Shown here piece by piece: positions 1 through 9,639 of a stretch of DNA of 47,221 bases. Made by a program: the position numbers and the translations under genes. The notes beneath the pieces are model-generated. The model was not told where the DNA came from. It made no database searches and saw nothing but the letters and a program-made list of their open reading frames with translations. Source of the DNA: Ensifer sp. IC3342 (GTDB taxonomy: Bacteria > Pseudomonadota > Alphaproteobacteria > Rhizobiales > Rhizobiaceae); contig NZ_JADYVE010000025.1 of assembly GCF_020193655.1 (NCBI RefSeq), positions 1 through 47,221 on the forward strand. Direction: 5' to 3'. Position 1 is the stretch's first letter. Each line of letters starts with the position of its first letter.

Positions 1-1088
1 TCGAGCAGCGATTCTGGCTGATGGACGACACGTCACACACCGGAATGCACTACCGGTCGGACGACTTCAATGAGCCGACGCCAAACCGTTACACGATCAT
101 TCGCGCCCAGTTCGACAAGTGGTTTTCGCGCAAAGTGCGAGCCGCCGGCGCAATAGTGTTGTGCGAGACAACGGTGACGGAACTGGCTCGCGATGCTAGC
201 GGTAAGGTGATAGGCGTCCATACCGATCGAGCGGGCGGCATCCGTGCGGACGTGGTCGTTCTCGCCGAAGGAGTCAACGGCCTCCTCGGCACGAGAGCAG
301 GATTTCGCAAGGTACCGAAACCGGAAGCCGTGGCACTCGCTGTGAAGGAAATGCATTTCCTGCCGGAAGAGGTTATCGCTGAGCGCTTCGGCCTTACCGG
401 CGATCAAGGCTGCGTTATTGAAGCGGCAGGGACAATCTCGCGCGGAATGGCCGGATTGGGATTCCTTTACACCAACAAGGAATCAATCTCGCTCGGCATC
501 GGCTGCCTTGTCTCCCATTTCGCAGCGAGCCTGGAAAGTCCATACGCGCTACTTGACGCTTTCAAGGACCATCCGTCGATTCGACCGCTAATTGCAGGCT
601 CGGAGATTAAGGAATATGCGGCGCACCTCATCCCGGAGGGCGGGTTCAAGGCAATTCCGCAGCTCTTTGGGGATGGCTGGGTTGTGGTTGGCGACGCGGC
701 ACAGCTCAACAACGCCGTGCACCGCGAAGGCTCGAACCTCGCCATGACCTCGGGCCGCATCGCCGGCGAAGCGATCGCTACAATCAAGAGCCGAAAACGC
801 CCGATGACGAGAGACAATCTCTCACTTTACAAGTCCATGCTGGACAAAACTTTCGTTGTGGGAGACCTTAGAAAGTACAAGGACATGCCCGCCCTGCTCC
901 ACACTAATTCACGCAATTTCTTCATGACCTATCCGCGGTTGCTGTCGCAGGCGGCGCAAAACTTTGTGCGCGTCGACGGCACACCCAAGATCGAGAAAGA
1001 AAGAGCGACCAAGACCGCCTTTATAAAGGCGCGTTCGCGATGGGGACTGGTCAGCGACGCAGTCCGCTTGGCACTGGCCTGGCGCTAA
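1..1088 (+). CDS. fixC: FixC, electron-transfer flavoprotein-quinone oxidoreductase, C-terminal part
   Basis: The reading frame is open from the window edge (first full codon at 3), so the start lies outside. About 361 residues remain of a protein normally near 435. The translation matches FixC, the membrane-associated flavoprotein that with FixA, FixB and FixX is thought to pass electrons to nitrogenase. Visible are the FAD-family segment DVVVLAEGVNG (about residues 80-90 of the part seen) and the later GDGWVVVGDAAQLNNAVHREG region that contacts FAD. The N-terminal dinucleotide-binding glycine motif is not in the window. It is followed after 13 bp by fixX, as in rhizobial fixABCX operons. 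No disruption is seen. Confidence 0.95.
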   Translation, partial: EQRFWLMDDTSHTGMHYRSDDFNEPTPNRYTIIRAQFDKWFSRKVRAAGAIVLCETTVTELARDASGKVIGVHTDRAGGIRADVVVLAEGVNGLLGTRAGFRKVPKPEAVALAVKEMHFLPEEVIAERFGLTGDQGCVIEAAGTISRGMAGLGFLYTNKESISLGIGCLVSHFAASLESPYALLDAFKDHPSIRPLIAGSEIKEYAAHLIPEGGFKAIPQLFGDGWVVVGDAAQLNNAVHREGSNLAMTSGRIAGEAIATIKSRKRPMTRDNLSLYKSMLDKTFVVGDLRKYKDMPALLHTNSRNFFMTYPRLLSQAAQNFVRVDGTPKIEKERATKTAFIKARSRWGLVSDAVRLALAWR

Positions 1089-1101
1089 GGGGAGTATTGA
1101 G

Positions 1102-1395
1102 ATGAGAGCTTCGGTCGTTCGCATTGAGGACAAGCTTTATCAAAACCGTTACCTGGTAGACGCGGGGCGGCCGCACATCAAGGTGCGACAGCATCAGTCT
1201 CCGAGCCCGAATCTGCTGGCGCTGACCGTTGTGTGCCCAGCGAACTGCTATCAGGTGAATGAAGATGGCCAAGTAGAGGTTACTGCGGATGGATGCATGG
1301 AGTGCGGGACATGTAGAGTACTGTGCGAAGAGAGCGGTGACATTGATTGGAGCTATCCGCGAGGTGGATTTGGTGTGCTCTTCAAATTCGGATGA
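1102..1395 (+). CDS. fixX: FixX ferredoxin-like protein
   Basis: 97 residues, full length for FixX. The C-terminal half carries the ferredoxin-like cysteine cluster: a CPANCY segment, then CMECGTC and VLCEE, enough to ligate a 4Fe-4S cluster. FixX is the ferredoxin partner of the FixABC electron-transfer complex. The ATG at 1102 follows a GGGGAG ribosome-binding site with ordinary spacing and lies 13 bp after fixC, so the two are co-transcribed. The conserved C-terminal sequence YPRGGFGVLFKFG is intact. Confidence 0.95.
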   Translation: MRASVVRIEDKLYQNRYLVDAGRPHIKVRQHQSPSPNLLALTVVCPANCYQVNEDGQVEVTADGCMECGTCRVLCEESGDIDWSYPRGGFGVLFKFG

Positions 1396-1505
1396 TTTTG
1401 TCTAACAAGACGGGTACGTTCACGGGCGCTCACAAGTGCAAGCGTAAGCACTTGACAATGTTAACAAGGCGGCATTTTCGCGTAGGGGAGCCATAACGCG
1501 TCCCT

Positions 1506-3221
1506 ATGACGCTCAGGGTGTTTGCTCACAAGAAGCGGCTCGATGAGGGCATGACTGAATTATCCACTAAAACCATGCACAAACGAGACTTGGGGTGCAG
1601 CGGTCTCTACCGGATATCAAGGGTCCTGATCACTCCAGCCAGCCTCGAGATCAAGCTTGCCAATGTGATTAACACCCTGCCGGCACTTTTGCCAATGCGA
1701 CGCGGTGCAATCGTCGTTCTGACCGCTGAAGGAGAGGCCGAGACCACCGCGACGTTTGGGGTGGAGGCTGCATCATCGGGCGCTCGCCACATTCCAGCGA
1801 AGGCTGCAATAGACAGAATCGTCGCAAAAGGTGCGCCGCTGGTGGTACCAGACACTTGCAAGTCGGACCTGTTCCAGGATGAGCTTCAAAGTATTTTGAG
1901 CGGCACTGGCCAAGTCACCTTCATTGGTGTCCCGATGAAGGTCGATCAAGAAACGCTTGGAACACTATGGATCGACCGCGAAAAAGATGACGCCACCAGG
2001 GCACAATTTGAGGAAGAGGTGCGCTTCCTGTCAATGGTCGCCAACCTTGCGGCCCGGGCGGTTCGGCTGGATGGCCACGAGAGCCGCGATGGTCAGCCGA
2101 CCATGGGTGAGGAGGGTGCTCGCAAGATTGGTTCAGGCGACAAGGAACTGCCCGAATCAGCCCGACAACGGCCTACGAAAATCGACTGGATTGTCGGGGA
2201 AAGCCCCGCACTCAAGCAGGTGGTTGAAAGCGTCAAAGTCGTTGCAAGAACCAACTCTGCGGTGCTCCTCAGGGGCGAAAGCGGCACAGGCAAGGAATTC
2301 TTTGCAAAGGCAATCCACGAGCTTTCACCCCGTAGAAAGAAGCCCTTCGTGAAGTTGAACTGCGCCGCACTGTCTGCAGGCGTCCTGGAATCGGAACTGT
2401 TTGGGCATGAAAAGGGCGCCTTTACGGGGGCAATCTCTCAGCGCGCAGGCCGTTTCGAACTAGCGGATGGTGGAACGCTGCTGCTCGACGAGATCGGCGA
2501 GATCTCGCCGGCGTTTCAAGCGAAACTGTTGCGCGTCTTGCAGGAAGGTGAACTTGAGCGAGTTGGCGGCACAAAAACACTCAAAGTGGACGTCCGGCTC
2601 ATATGCGCCACTAACAAGGACCTGGAGGCGGCAGTGGCGGATGGGGAGTTCCGGGCCGACCTATATTATCGCATCAATGTAGTGCCTCTGTTTTTGCCGC
2701 CTCTCAGGGAGCGAAATGGAGATATTCCACGCCTTGCGAAGGTTTTCCTCGACCAATTCAACAGCGAAAACAATCGCGATCTCGAATTCACGCCTGCTGC
2801 ACTCGAGATCGTGTCAGGATGCAAATTTCCCGGCAACGTCCGGGAGCTTGAAAACTGCGTCCGGAGGACCGCCACTCTCGCGCGTTCGCGGACGATTGTT
2901 CCATCGGATTTCTCCTGCCAGAGTGGCCAGTGCTTTTCTTCAATGCTCGGGAAAACCGCTGACAGACCGCTTGGCACCCATTCGCTCAACGGATTGACTA
3001 TGAGCAACGGTTTGCCAGTCGAATCGCCGGTCGGTCTCGGTTATCCCAACGGCCCTGGCAGCTTAACGGTGGCACCACAACTAACGGACCGCGAACTGCT
3101 AATTAGCGCGATGGAGAAGGCCGGCTGGGTTCAGGCGAAGGCAGCTCGGCTCCTGGGCCTCACACCGCGGCAGGTCGGCTATGCTTTACGCCGGCATCGT
3201 ATACAGGTGAAAAAAATCTAG
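1506..3221 (+). CDS. nifA: NifA, sigma-54-dependent activator of nif/fix genes
   Basis: 571 residues from the first ATG. An in-frame ATG at 1551 would give 556 residues and is equally possible, because neither start has a strong ribosome-binding site. Order of domains: N-terminal GAF sensor (about 40-185); AAA+ domain with Walker A GESGTGKE (about 257-264) and the sigma-54 contact loop GAFTGA (about 304); C-terminal Fis-type helix-turn-helix (about 544-565). At the end of the AAA+ domain and in the linker the cysteines are spaced C-X11-C-X19-C-X4-C, counted directly. This is the signature of oxygen-sensitive rhizobial NifA proteins. It lies between fixX and nifB, the usual rhizobial order, and should activate the nifB promoter just downstream and other -24/-12 promoters in the window. 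Confidence 0.97.
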   Translation: MTLRVFAHKKRLDEGMTELSTKTMHKRDLGCSGLYRISRVLITPASLEIKLANVINTLPALLPMRRGAIVVLTAEGEAETTATFGVEAASSGARHIPAKAAIDRIVAKGAPLVVPDTCKSDLFQDELQSILSGTGQVTFIGVPMKVDQETLGTLWIDREKDDATRAQFEEEVRFLSMVANLAARAVRLDGHESRDGQPTMGEEGARKIGSGDKELPESARQRPTKIDWIVGESPALKQVVESVKVVARTNSAVLLRGESGTGKEFFAKAIHELSPRRKKPFVKLNCAALSAGVLESELFGHEKGAFTGAISQRAGRFELADGGTLLLDEIGEISPAFQAKLLRVLQEGELERVGGTKTLKVDVRLICATNKDLEAAVADGEFRADLYYRINVVPLFLPPLRERNGDIPRLAKVFLDQFNSENNRDLEFTPAALEIVSGCKFPGNVRELENCVRRTATLARSRTIVPSDFSCQSGQCFSSMLGKTADRPLGTHSLNGLTMSNGLPVESPVGLGYPNGPGSLTVAPQLTDRELLISAMEKAGWVQAKAARLLGLTPRQVGYALRRHRIQVKKI

Positions 3222-3306
3222 AGCCGGTGAGCCCTCTTATAATTATCTGGGCTCGGCCACTCCCCTCCTCAGGCGCGCGGGTTTATCGTCCAATTTGGCC
3301 GCTTCT

Positions 3307-3322
3307 TGTCGCGAAATCGACA
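3307..3322 (+). promoter_or_regulatory. NifA upstream activator site before nifB
   Basis: Exact TGT-N10-ACA palindrome (TGTCGCGAAATCGACA) about 73 bp before the nifB -24/-12 promoter, a typical distance for a NifA site acting by DNA looping. Confidence 0.85.
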
Positions 3323-3394
3323 AAACTGCGTCGGGGCTATTGGTCCAAATCCATGACGAAACGCCAAATTCTTGAAATTTCAATATTATCCGGT

Positions 3395-3410
3395 TGGCAC
3401 AGCGCTTGCT
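3395..3410 (+). promoter_or_regulatory. sigma-54 (-24/-12) promoter of nifB
   Basis: TGGCACAGCGCTTGCT fits the TGGCAC-N5-TTGCW consensus, with GG and GC separated by exactly 10 bases. It lies 39 bp before the chosen nifB start and downstream of a NifA site. Confidence 0.92.
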
Positions 3411-3448
3411 TTTTGGACGACGAGCTTACTCACCAGTGGAGCCGTTTG

Positions 3449-4930
3449 ATGAGTGCACCGATAATTTCGCTTGAAAGCCTGACGAACACGACATCCTCTG
3501 GGCAGTTGCTGACAACCGCAAAATCCGGTGGTTGCGCGTCCTCTTCTTGCGGCTCGTCCTCAAGGCCAACCGACATGGATTCGGCTACCTGGGAGAAGGT
3601 CAAGGATCACCCTTGCTTTTCAGAGGAAGCGCACCACTATTTCGCACGTATGCACGTCGCAGTAGCGCCAGCGTGCAATATCCAATGCAATTACTGCAAT
3701 CGCAAATATGACTGCGCCAACGAGAGTCGCCCTGGCGTCGTGTCGGAAAAGCTGACACCGGACCAGGCGCTACGCAAGGTGATTGCGGTCGCCAACGAAG
3801 TGCCGCAGCTTTCCGTTCTTGGCATCGCGGGGCCGGGCGATGCGTGTTACGATTGGAACAAGACAAGGGCGACTTTCGAACGCGTCGCCAGGGAGATTCC
3901 CGACATCAAGCTATGCATTTCCACCAATGGCCTTGCCCTGCCGGAGCACGTCGACGAGTTGGTGGAGATGAACATCAGCCATGTGACGATCACCATCAAC
4001 ATGGTCGATCCCGCGGTCGGCGAACAGATCTACCCATGGATCTTTTATGGTCATCGCCGCTACACCGGCACGGATGCCGCCAAAATCCTGCATGAGCGGC
4101 AGATGTTGGGCCTTGAGATGCTGAGCGAACGCGGCATTCTTACGAAGATTAATTCGGTGATGATCCCCGGCGTGAATGACGAGCACCTGATCGAAGTCAA
4201 CAAATGGGTCACCGAGCGCGGCGCGTTCCTGCACAACGTCATGCCACTGATTTCCGACCCGGCACACGGCACCTCGTTTGGCCTGACCGGACAGCGCGGC
4301 CCAGATGCGCTCGAACTGAAGGCGCTTCAGGATCGTCTCGAAGGTGGTGCCAAGCTGATGCGTCACTGTCGACAGTGCCGTGCCGATGCAGTCGGCCTTC
4401 TCGGCACTGACCGTGGCCAGGAGTTCACGCTCGACCAGATTCCGCTCGAACCTAGCTATGACGGCAGCAAGCGCCATGCCTACCGCGAGGTGGTTGCACG
4501 CATACGCGATGACCATTTAGCGGCCAAGGAGAACGCGATCACGACGCTTGCATCCGTGAGCGTGCGCGGGTCGCTTCAAGTGGCTGTTGCGACCAAGGGC
4601 GGCGGACGCATCAACGAACACTTCGGCCATGCGAAGGAGTTCCAGGTTTACCAAGCCTTGCAAACCGGGGTCGAATTCGTGGGACATCGCAAGGTCGAGC
4701 CGTATTGCCATGGCGGATCAGGCGAGGACGCCACCCTCGCTGGCATCATCGCCGCACTCGAGGGCATAGATATCGTGCTGTGCGCCAGGATCGGAGATTG
4801 CCCCAAGGAGAAGCTTATGGAAGCTGGCATCCGGGCAACGGACGCCTTTGGCTATGAATACATCGAAGCCGCGATCAGCGCTCTTTACGCCACTGAGTAT
4901 GGTTCCGACCCATCCCAGCTAACCGCTTGA
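3449..4930 (+). CDS. nifB: NifB, FeMo-cofactor precursor (NifB-co) synthase
   Basis: 493 residues from the ATG at 3449, chosen because it follows a TGGAG ribosome-binding site and lies just after the -24/-12 promoter; the frame is open further upstream through the promoter, which cannot be coding. NifB is the radical-SAM enzyme that builds the 8Fe carbide-containing precursor of the nitrogenase cofactor. Visible: the radical-SAM cluster motif CNIQCNYC (C76, C80, C83), the following NRKYDC, and a C-terminal NifX-like cofactor-binding domain (about 375-490) beginning near LQVAVATKGGG. Full length and intact. fdxN follows after 34 bp, in the same transcription unit. Confidence 0.97.
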   Translation: MSAPIISLESLTNTTSSGQLLTTAKSGGCASSSCGSSSRPTDMDSATWEKVKDHPCFSEEAHHYFARMHVAVAPACNIQCNYCNRKYDCANESRPGVVSEKLTPDQALRKVIAVANEVPQLSVLGIAGPGDACYDWNKTRATFERVAREIPDIKLCISTNGLALPEHVDELVEMNISHVTITINMVDPAVGEQIYPWIFYGHRRYTGTDAAKILHERQMLGLEMLSERGILTKINSVMIPGVNDEHLIEVNKWVTERGAFLHNVMPLISDPAHGTSFGLTGQRGPDALELKALQDRLEGGAKLMRHCRQCRADAVGLLGTDRGQEFTLDQIPLEPSYDGSKRHAYREVVARIRDDHLAAKENAITTLASVSVRGSLQVAVATKGGGRINEHFGHAKEFQVYQALQTGVEFVGHRKVEPYCHGGSGEDATLAGIIAALEGIDIVLCARIGDCPKEKLMEAGIRATDAFGYEYIEAAISALYATEYGSDPSQLTA

Positions 4931-4964
4931 GCCTGCTTATCCCGACCGAACCAGGAGTTGACTA

Positions 4965-5159
4965 ATGGCCTTCAAAATCATCGCATCGCAGTGCACCCAA
5001 TGCGGCGCCTGCGAATTCGAATGTCCCTCCAACGCCATCGAGTTAAAGGGCGACAAGTACGTGATTGATCCTAAGAAATGCACCGAATGCCAGGGAGTTT
5101 TTGAGTTGCAGCAATGCGCCTCTGTATGTCCGATGCCGAACACCTGCGTGCCGGCCTAA
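4965..5159 (+). CDS. fdxN: FdxN, bacterial-type 2[4Fe-4S] ferredoxin
   Basis: 64 residues with two cysteine clusters: CTQCGACEFEC near the start and C-X2-C...C...C in the second half, including the insertion between CTEC and the last cysteines typical of nif-linked FdxN. It supplies electrons for nitrogen fixation or for cofactor assembly by NifB. A CAGGAG ribosome-binding site precedes the ATG. It lies between nifB and nifZ, as in other rhizobia. Confidence 0.95.
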   Translation: MAFKIIASQCTQCGACEFECPSNAIELKGDKYVIDPKKCTECQGVFELQQCASVCPMPNTCVPA

Positions 5160-5236
5160 GTCCGGTTCGAAGCCAGGCTTCGTGCGCGGCAGGAGCTGGT
5201 TTTTCCCACGTAACGCCAACGATGAAAGGAATGGAG

Positions 5237-5563
5237 ATGGGTATTGGACGCGAAGAGGAGATTGAAATCCACAAGCCCCCGCGATTTATGCCGGGTGAGA
5301 GGGTCTGTGCCACACGCCACATCAAAAACGACGGCACCTATCCTGGGAAGGAAATCGGAGAAGGCCTAGTCAGGAAAGGCGACGCGGGATTTGTGCGCGA
5401 TGTCGGGACCTTTCTCCAGCAGTTTTACATCTATGCCGTCGAATGGATTGATCGCGGCAACGTCGTTGGAATGCGTGCGCGTGAACTGAGGAGCCTCGAG
5501 GAGGCCTCAACCCGGAAAAGTACTGAATGCGCCACTGGTGTGAACGAAGGAAAAGCCAGATGA
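5237..5563 (+). CDS. nifZ: NifZ, nitrogenase P-cluster maturation protein
   Basis: 108 residues from the ATG at 5237, which has an AAAGGA site six bases upstream; in-frame ATGs at 5222 and 5231 are alternatives. The core PPRFMPGERVCATRHIKNDG and the FVRDVGTFLQQFYIYAVEW segment are characteristic of NifZ, which assists assembly of the MoFe-protein P-clusters. The TGA stop overlaps the ATG of nifT (ATGA), indicating translational coupling. Confidence 0.92.
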   Translation: MGIGREEEIEIHKPPRFMPGERVCATRHIKNDGTYPGKEIGEGLVRKGDAGFVRDVGTFLQQFYIYAVEWIDRGNVVGMRARELRSLEEASTRKSTECATGVNEGKAR

Positions 5564-5790
5564 AAGTAACAATCCGCAGAACTGGCAATGGCTTATCCGC
5601 CTATGTTCCCAGGAAGGATCTTGAAGAGCCGATCGTCCAGACTGAGAATGAAGGCCTATGGGGCGGCTTTGTGGTGCTCAGGAACGGCTGGAGGCTCTTA
5701 CTGCCCGATCTTGCGAAGGACACCCAGTTACCTGTCACCGTCGAGGCGAAGAAAATTGTGAATGATGCAGCGCAAAGAGAAACCTCATGA
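5560..5790 (+). CDS. nifT: NifT/FixU family protein
   Basis: 76 residues starting MKVTIRR, the usual opening of the small NifT (FixU) proteins; the middle W-GG-VVLRNGW region and the C-terminal LP-TVEAK-I part also fit. Its function is not established, but it is regularly found after nifZ. The start overlaps the nifZ stop. It ends the recognisable nif cluster of this window. Confidence 0.9.
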   Translation: MKVTIRRTGNGLSAYVPRKDLEEPIVQTENEGLWGGFVVLRNGWRLLLPDLAKDTQLPVTVEAKKIVNDAAQRETS

Positions 5791-6082
5791 ATGCAACATT
5801 GGCTTCCGAGCGTGTTATCGTTTGGAACAACCAGCCGAAGGTGGCCTGACCCGGCGTTGATGAAACCTGTGCCCTCGAATGCCGCCAACAGCACTGTTGC
5901 CTCCGATCTGCTTGTGCCTTGTTGCCATCTCGCCTTGGAGCATCCGCTTCGCCGTCGGTGCGCGATCCAAGCTAACGACCTGCCGCAGTGCGCCTGCCGG
6001 TCGAAGGGCCACCTAAAGATCCCGTCGTCGCAGTCGGTCCCGCGGGGCCTGCGCGCCCAGCCCGCTAACGAAGGAACCCACC

Positions 6083-6424
6083 ATGACTGCTGCAAAGGCA
6101 AGTATCCTGTGGCGTGGGGAATTGAAGTCAAAGCATCTCGGCGCGCCGATTGGCACACGCGAAGGTTCGACCAGCGTGATCAAGGGCATCATCCGCTTCG
6201 GCCTTGGCGCTCCAATCGGCCTGCACAAGCGCGATTGCGAAGATAACGTGATGGTTGCCGACGCCAAGCGATCGCAAATATCGGGGGCGTCCAGTGCGAC
6301 CTTGTTCCAAACGATGCGGCGGCCGCACCGCTTAATCAAGCCGCTCGGCAATGCAATTGATGTGCCTTTTGGTCGCGCACCAAACTTCAGACAATCCGAG
6401 GCGGTGACTCCCTATGGCCGATGA
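6083..6424 (+). CDS. Unrecognised small ORF after nifT
   Basis: 113 residues. The ATG has a good GAAGGAA ribosome-binding site seven bases upstream, which is the main reason to list it. The protein repeats the string LGAPIG twice about 25 residues apart and has no membrane segment or motif that I recognise. Its end overlaps the start of the decayed AbrB gene (ATG at 6414), so the two may once have been an operon, and this ORF may itself be a truncated remnant. The stretch 5791-6082 before it holds no convincing gene. Confidence 0.35.
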   Translation: MTAAKASILWRGELKSKHLGAPIGTREGSTSVIKGIIRFGLGAPIGLHKRDCEDNVMVADAKRSQISGASSATLFQTMRRPHRLIKPLGNAIDVPFGRAPNFRQSEAVTPYGR

Positions 6425-7190
6425 TGCGGCAGTTGCCAAGTTTGCCGTGGCTCTCACGCTGGGAGCGCTTGGCGGCTGCTTGATGTGGCATTTCGATATG
6501 CCGCTCGCCTAGCTCAACGGCGCAATCATCGCGACAGGCTTGGGTGCGCTGTTCAGGTTGCCGGTGGCGGTTCCACCCTTCGCTCGAGCGCCAATGACCG
6601 CTGCAATCGGTGCGATGCTCGGGAGGTCGTTCTCGCCTGCTATGTTCGAGCATGCCGATTCATGGCTGGTGTCGCTCGGTGGTCTGGCGGTTTTCATCGC
6701 GGCCGAGGGCGAACTGGTCTACATCTATCTCCGGCGTGTCGCCGGGTTCGACCACCCCACGGCCTACTTCTCGGCAATGCCCGGAGGTCTCGTCGGCATG
6801 GCGACACTCGGCCTGGAACGTGGCGGCGACGAGAAGACGATCGCGCTCGCCCACGCCGCCCGGATCATCTTGGTGACACTTGCCTTGCCGTTCCTGATTC
6901 GGAGCGTCACCGGAGTTTCGCCGGATCGTTCCGAGGCCGCTTTCATTCCGCTCTCGAGCGTTCACACCGATGACGTGGTTCTCCGTGGCTGTTTTGTTTG
7001 GGGTGGCTGCCGAGATATTGCTGCGCCTGCCAGCGCGCTAGCTGCTCGGTCCCATGTCGGCAAGTGCCATTTTGCATCTCATGGGGTTGACGCAATTCGC
7101 GCCGCCGACTGCCGCACGCGCCGTGGCGCAGGTCGTCATCGGAGCGACCATCGGCTGCCGTTTCGCAATGGCGCGGCCGAGAAAGACCGT
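6414..7190 (+). pseudogene. AbrB-family (PF05145-type) membrane protein, decayed
   Basis: Translation from the ATG at 6414 runs MADDAAVAKFAVALTLGALG, reaches an in-frame TAG near 6511, then continues as hydrophobic sequence resembling AbrB-family proteins: FDHPTAYFSAMPGGLVGMA followed by ERGGDEKTIALAHAARI. Near 6950-7050 the frame changes and the family C-terminal motif appears as LLGPMSASAILHLMGLT then AQVVIGATIGCRF. A nonsense codon plus at least one frameshift means the gene is dead. The family was once annotated as ammonia monooxygenase; its real function is not settled. Confidence 0.75.
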
Positions 7191-7589
7191 GGAAGTTAGG
7201 CCCACAGGATTCACACGCGGCAACCCGGCGACAGACAGCCGGGCCAGTGTGCGCGAAGGCGCGCCTCTGAGCGTTTTCGGAAGATCGCAGAAAAGACATC
7301 GGGCGGCACCCTCGACGGTCTTCGTGCGGGCCGCTTGGTAGAGAAGGTGCGGCGGAGTAACCAGATCATCCAGCTTCAACGCGTACGCGCTTGAAGATCG
7401 GATATGAAGAGAGGTGCAGCCGTTCCAACCGGTCTCCGGCTACACCGATAAGGCCCCTTCAGGGGTCCCGCAGCCGATTTGCCTGCAAAACCGCTCCACA
7501 CACCCGGCAAAGACAAAAATGCGGAGATCTCATCACGAATGTGGCGATTATCTCTTCGCCAAAAGCTCCCTCATGCAGTTAGGATCTTA
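7191..7589. other. No recognised gene
   Basis: Between the AbrB relic and the MFS relic I see only short ORFs without family resemblance. A small GC-rich hairpin (CCCCT/AGGGG around 7457-7471) is present; it may or may not be a terminator. Confidence 0.4.
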
Positions 7590-8420
7590 TTCCTCGAGCA
7601 CTGGAGCCAAGACTGCGACCGACACTGCGAAATAGTCCGACCATAAGAAAGCAGACGCGCATTGTGGTTGCTTCGGCGAGAATTCCAATTACAAAGGGGC
7701 CCAACGTCATAGCGCCATAGATTGCGACGGACGCGATGCCTTTCCCGGCTGGGACTACACGATCGGCTGCTGCTCGACTGAAAGCTAAGGGTAGGACGGC
7801 TGTAGCCGACCCCCATCAGCACGAAGCCCACCACGACTAACGGCAAGGTGTCACCGCCAACAATCAGTAAAATACCGAAGATGGCCGACAACCCGCTCAG
7901 CCGTGTAACAGTTGCTGATACCAATCGCGTGACCAGAGAATCCGCATTGAGCCTCGCGATCACCATGGCGGCAGAAAAGCCAGTGTAGCCCAGGGTAGCA
8001 TCCGACTGTGCGGTTCCGACTATCACAGACCGCCTCATGTGCTTCTCCACCTCGCTCGCCCAGATGTTCATAGCTAAGTCCATCGAACCATGACACATGC
8101 CAAGAGAAAAAGCGCGATCGCTAACAGCGGTATCGTCGGCGCAAGCCCTAAAAAGGCAATCGAAAGCAGGAACGGGATAGCGATCATTCGGGCGACCCGG
8201 ACGGCACCCAAGTTATCGGACAAGCGGCCCGCAATCGGGAACGAAAACAATGCACCGAGCCCTTGAAGCACCAGCTCGAAACTCGCCTTTTCAAAATGAA
8301 AGTTAGCCATCACGGCGGGAACGCGAGAAGCCCTAGTCCCCAATAGGACCCCGTTTCAGCAAGAAAGCCGGCAGCGACACTGCGCCAGGGAGTAGGCAAA
8401 GTGCGCATTTTTTTCTCCAT
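7590..8420 (-). pseudogene. Major facilitator superfamily transporter, decayed
   Basis: Read from the ATG at 8420 on the minus strand, the protein starts MEKKMRTLPTPWRSVAAGF and continues in three frames. One holds the helix-loop signature FSFPIAGRLSDNLGAVRVAR of the MFS family; the next holds a series of hydrophobic helices (RLSGLSAIFGILLIVGG then LPLVVVGFVLMGVGYS); the last ends in a transporter-like LAEATTMRVCFLM segment. Frame changes near 8330, 8090 and 7790 show it cannot be made as one protein. Substrate unknown. Confidence 0.75.
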
Positions 8421-8584
8421 TATCCCAGGGCTCTGACGCAGGTTGATCTTAGGTAAAGTCGTATCCGGCTCCCGTGGCGCAGATCTCGCGCAGCCACTCG
8501 GAATTACCTCCTTACGTCCGGTCAGCGCTCCCTCGTTGCGCGGCAGGTTAAAAACGCATTCGCTACCCTGCGTTCCCCAGAGCA

Positions 8585-8949
8585 TTCTGTCTGCATGGCC
8601 GATCCCCCCGCTGAAGCGCTGCCGGAAAACAGTGCCGTTCCGCAAAGGGGTGCTCGATCAAGAGCCTTCCCAGCGTGGGAAAGCTCTCTGTGACGATCTC
8701 GATGAGGCCGGGTGCGCCGTCGCGGTCCTGAACGCTCGCCTCGTACACGATCCCCTGGAGCATGTTGCCCGCCGTGTCGGTGACGATATGGCGCTTGCGC
8801 CCCTTGGTCTTCTTGCCAGCATCAAAACCGCGCGGGTCGCCGCCTTCGGTCGTCTTCACCGACTGACTGTCGATGATGCCGGCCGTCGGTTCGCATTCTA
8901 TTCCCGGCCTCAAGCAGACGGTTTGCCACAACGGATCTATCGTTTTCAT
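8585..8949 (-). mobile_element. IS5-family (IS402-like) transposase fragment
   Basis: The segment AGIIDSQSVKTTEGGDPRG followed by GKKTKGRKRHIVTDTAGNML is the conserved first-aspartate region of IS402-type DDE transposases. Only the central part is present; the N-terminus and most of the C-terminus are gone, and 8420-8585 is unassigned. Confidence 0.8.
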
Positions 8950-9480
8950 CGGGTCAGCATGCGGCTTTTCTACTACTGCTCGAGGTACACGTTCAAATCA
9001 TTCCCGATACTTCTTTCCGTGCAGTTGCTGAACGTAGTCTTCACGGTTTCGATTATGGGTGCGGACGTGATCTGTTTTCAGGCAACTAATGTCAATCGGG
9101 TTGACCTCGCAACATGACACTACATGAACACGGCCCGCGCGGGCGCACTCCTTGCTACCCCATCTGCTATCATGTCGTTGGATTCAAGGCCCCTACAAGG
9201 TAGATGTCGACCCCTGATCCGGTCGAGCCACCCCACGGACCTGGTACAGGCATGCCTTACTCCCACATCACTCTTCCGCCTCCGGCTCCACGAACCTGTC
9301 CATGATATGAATCAAGTCATCTGTAGATCGTTCTTGCTAGGTTGCACACAACTTTAGCCGCCGAATACGATCGGGCATTGGGAGGGAGCGATGGTGCTAC
9401 CTAGTACACCGCCTTCACCGGCCAGAGCGGCAAGAACCCCCGAGCCGGATCTCCGCGTAACCTATTCCAAGAGCTCAGGA
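8950..9480. other. No recognised gene
   Basis: Short ORFs only on both strands; no family resemblance, promoter or repeat that I can support. Confidence 0.4.
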
Positions 9481-9639
9481 TGGGAGATCGAGATCGTTTC
9501 ACGACGTGCTTATCATTGGGCCCAAAGGCATACAAACTCACTCTTCGGCAGCGAGCGCAATCGTACAGAACCGACCGTGCCGGCGTTAATCATCTCGTGC
9601 ACAATACGAGAACCAACGGGTTGAAGACCGAATATATCG

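Noticed and set aside
1066..1082. sigma-54-like TTGGCACTGGCCTGGC
   Set aside because: Correct spacing but a poor -12 half, inside the fixC coding end with fixX transcribed from upstream.
3911..4516. Minus-strand ORF of 201 codons within nifB
   Set aside because: Shadow of nifB, whose motifs are unmistakable.
5601..6158. Minus-strand ORF of 185 codons opposite nifT and downstream
   Set aside because: It overlaps nifT, has no family resemblance and no ribosome-binding site.
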